This document shows, piece after piece, positions 63,201-64,000 of a DNA stretch of 64,000 nt. Source of the stretch: Cavia porcellus. Lineage: Eukaryota; Chordata; Mammalia; Rodentia; Caviidae. Position numbers and translations under genes: made by a program. Below the pieces are notes generated by a model that saw only the letters and a list, made by a program, of their open reading frames with translations, was not told the origin of the DNA and searched no databases. How positions within the stretch are numbered: the stretch's first letter is position 1; every line of letters starts with the position of its first letter. The stretch lies in assembly GCF_034190915.1 (NCBI RefSeq), contig NW_026947695.1:186001-250000 (forward strand), read 5' to 3'.

Positions 63201-64000
63201 TGGTGCGCATTGTATGGGTGTGTGTTACATTACATTCACTAGTAGGAGTGAGAAAAACATCACGGGGTGGTGCTCATTGTATGAGTGTATTACGTTACAT
63301 TCACTAGTAGGAGTGAGAAAAACATCACGGGGCGGTGCGCATTGTATGGGTGTGTGTTACATTACATTCACTAGTAGCAGTGAGAAAAACATCACGGGGC
63401 GGTGCTCACTGTATGGGTGTGTGTTACATTACATTCACTAGTAGGAGTTAGAAAAACATCACGGGGTGGTGCGCATTGTATGGGTGTGTGTTACATTACA
63501 TTCACTAGTAGGAGTGAGAAAAACATCAAGGGGTGGTGCGCATTGTATGGGTGTGTGTTACATTAGATTCACTAGTAGGAGTGAGAAAAACATCACGGGG
63601 TGGTGCGCATTGTATGAGTGTGTTACATTACATTCACTAGTAGGAGTGAGAAAAACATCACGGGGTGGTGCGCATTGTATGAGTGTGTTACATTACATTC
63701 ACTACTAGGAGTCAGGAAAACATCACGGGGTGGTGCTCATTGTATGGGTGTGTTTTACATTATATTCACTAGTAGCTGTGAGAAAAACATCACGTGGTGG
63801 TGCGCATTGTATGGGTGTGTGCTACATTACATTCACTAGTAGCAGTGAGAAAAACATCACGGGGTGGTGCGCTTTGTATGGGTGTGTGTTACATTACATT
63901 CACTAGTAGCAGTCAGAAAAACATCACGGGGTGGTGCGCATTGTATGGGTGTGTGTTACATTACATTCACTAGTAGGAGTGAGAAAAACATCACGGGGTG
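54281..64000 (+). repeat. Module piece E, repeats 35.64-45.2 kb and runs off the window
   Basis: The series follows 35.64 kb onward at 18,643 bp, including GGGTGAGTGT at 54524, ACAATACA at 55939, the aberrant monomer at 56,184 and GTGAACATTG near 57,387. It crosses the equivalent of the A/B junction without a break. Near 60.06 kb the offset becomes 18,777 bp because B lacks two monomers that are present here and in A. It continues to the last base, as shown by GCAGTCAG near 63,908 against 45,131. Its left 3.0 kb is also a tandem copy of 51.27-54.28 kb. Confidence 0.85.

Larger units (their letters stand above)
1..64000 (+). repeat. 67-bp satellite DNA array, whole window
   Basis: The same 67-bp unit repeats without interruption from the first base to the last, about 955 copies, all in one orientation. 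Most copies differ from the consensus at only zero to three positions. Indels are rare and usually 1-2 bp. Key landmarks in each copy are an A-tract (AAAAAC), GGGGTGGTGCGC, TATGGGTGTGTGTT, ACATTACATT and CACTAG. No unique sequence, transposon, poly-A tail, telomere repeat or rDNA was seen. Both window edges cut the array, so neither flank is visible. Long homogeneous arrays of this kind are known from eukaryotic heterochromatin; chromosomal position and taxon cannot be told from the sequence. No role in coding is supported. Confidence 0.98.

Noticed and set aside
2894..63839. Dozens of 61-124-codon reading frames on the + strand, many starting MVRIVWVCVTLHS
   Set aside because: They arise from the period. 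67 mod 3 is 1, so a frame cycles over 201 bp. The recurrent stops (TAG at 65-67, TAG at 1-3, TGA at 7-9, and TAG at 56-58 in the G58 type) all fall in one frame, leaving the other two open. The 2-bp-short monomers lengthen them to about 102 codons. The frames overlap each other in different phases, often begin at GTG, and vary as the DNA repeat does, with no sign of codon-level constraint.
1..64000. CRISPR array
   Set aside because: There are no unique spacers between repeats. The full 67 bp is repeated, including every putative spacer, over 64 kb and without cas genes.
1..64000. Telomeric or rDNA spacer repeat
   Set aside because: No TTAGGG, TTTAGGG or TTAGG runs and no rRNA sequence were seen.
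1..64000. CENP-B box
   Set aside because: No stretch in the monomer or its common variants fits the TTCG...CGGG pattern of the CENP-B box.
1..64000. Embedded transposable element or tRNA-like promoter
   Set aside because: No break in the 67-bp register longer than a few bases was found, and no target-site duplications, poly-A tails or A/B-box motifs were seen.
1..64000. Genes on the minus strand
   Set aside because: The reverse complement has stops in all frames within short distance (from TTA, CTA and TCA on the + strand), and no long open stretch was found.

Overview
The whole 64-kb window is one head-to-tail tandem satellite array. The unit is 67 bp (about 955 copies), every copy lies in the same orientation, and no unique sequence, transposon, inversion or plausible gene interrupts it. 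This is typical of constitutive heterochromatin (centromeric, pericentromeric, subtelomeric or a B/sex-chromosome block) in a eukaryote. I do not recognise the monomer and cannot name the taxon. Both window ends fall inside the array, so its true size and flanks are unknown.

The consensus monomer (positions 1-67 are a perfect copy) is about 45% GC and strongly strand-asymmetric: 21 G against 9 C on the + strand. It holds an A-tract, a G-rich stretch with two CpGs, a short TG tract, a doubled ACATT and an ACTAGT palindrome. The palindrome lies inside a 5-bp-stem dyad across the monomer junction. Two common diagnostic sites (monomer position 58, C or G; position 4, G or C) split the copies into types that occur in runs.

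The interest is in the higher-order structure. The left part (1 to about 13.9 kb) has more monomer variants and shorter higher-order repeats (HORs): about 15-18 monomers at 1.4-3.5 kb, about 35 monomers (2.34 kb) in successive copies from 5.2 to 13.9 kb, and a 603-bp 9-mer duplication at 8.45-9.73 kb. The middle (13.76-21.52 kb) is a near-identical tandem pair of 3,882-bp, 58-monomer units. From 21.5 to 29.7 kb there are duplications at offsets 1,001, 3,140 and 5,675 bp. From 27.8 kb to the end the array is a mosaic built from one 10,421-bp module (27,818-38,238). The module is followed by a truncated copy (38,239 to about 46.9 kb), a 2.3-kb piece (46.9-49.27 kb), a 5.0-kb piece (49.27-54.28 kb) and a copy running off the window end (54.28-64 kb).

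The many short reading frames are by-products of the 67-bp period (67 mod 3 = 1) and are not annotated as genes. Duplication boundaries come from reading shared private variants by eye; most are accurate to tens of bases because flanking monomers are identical.
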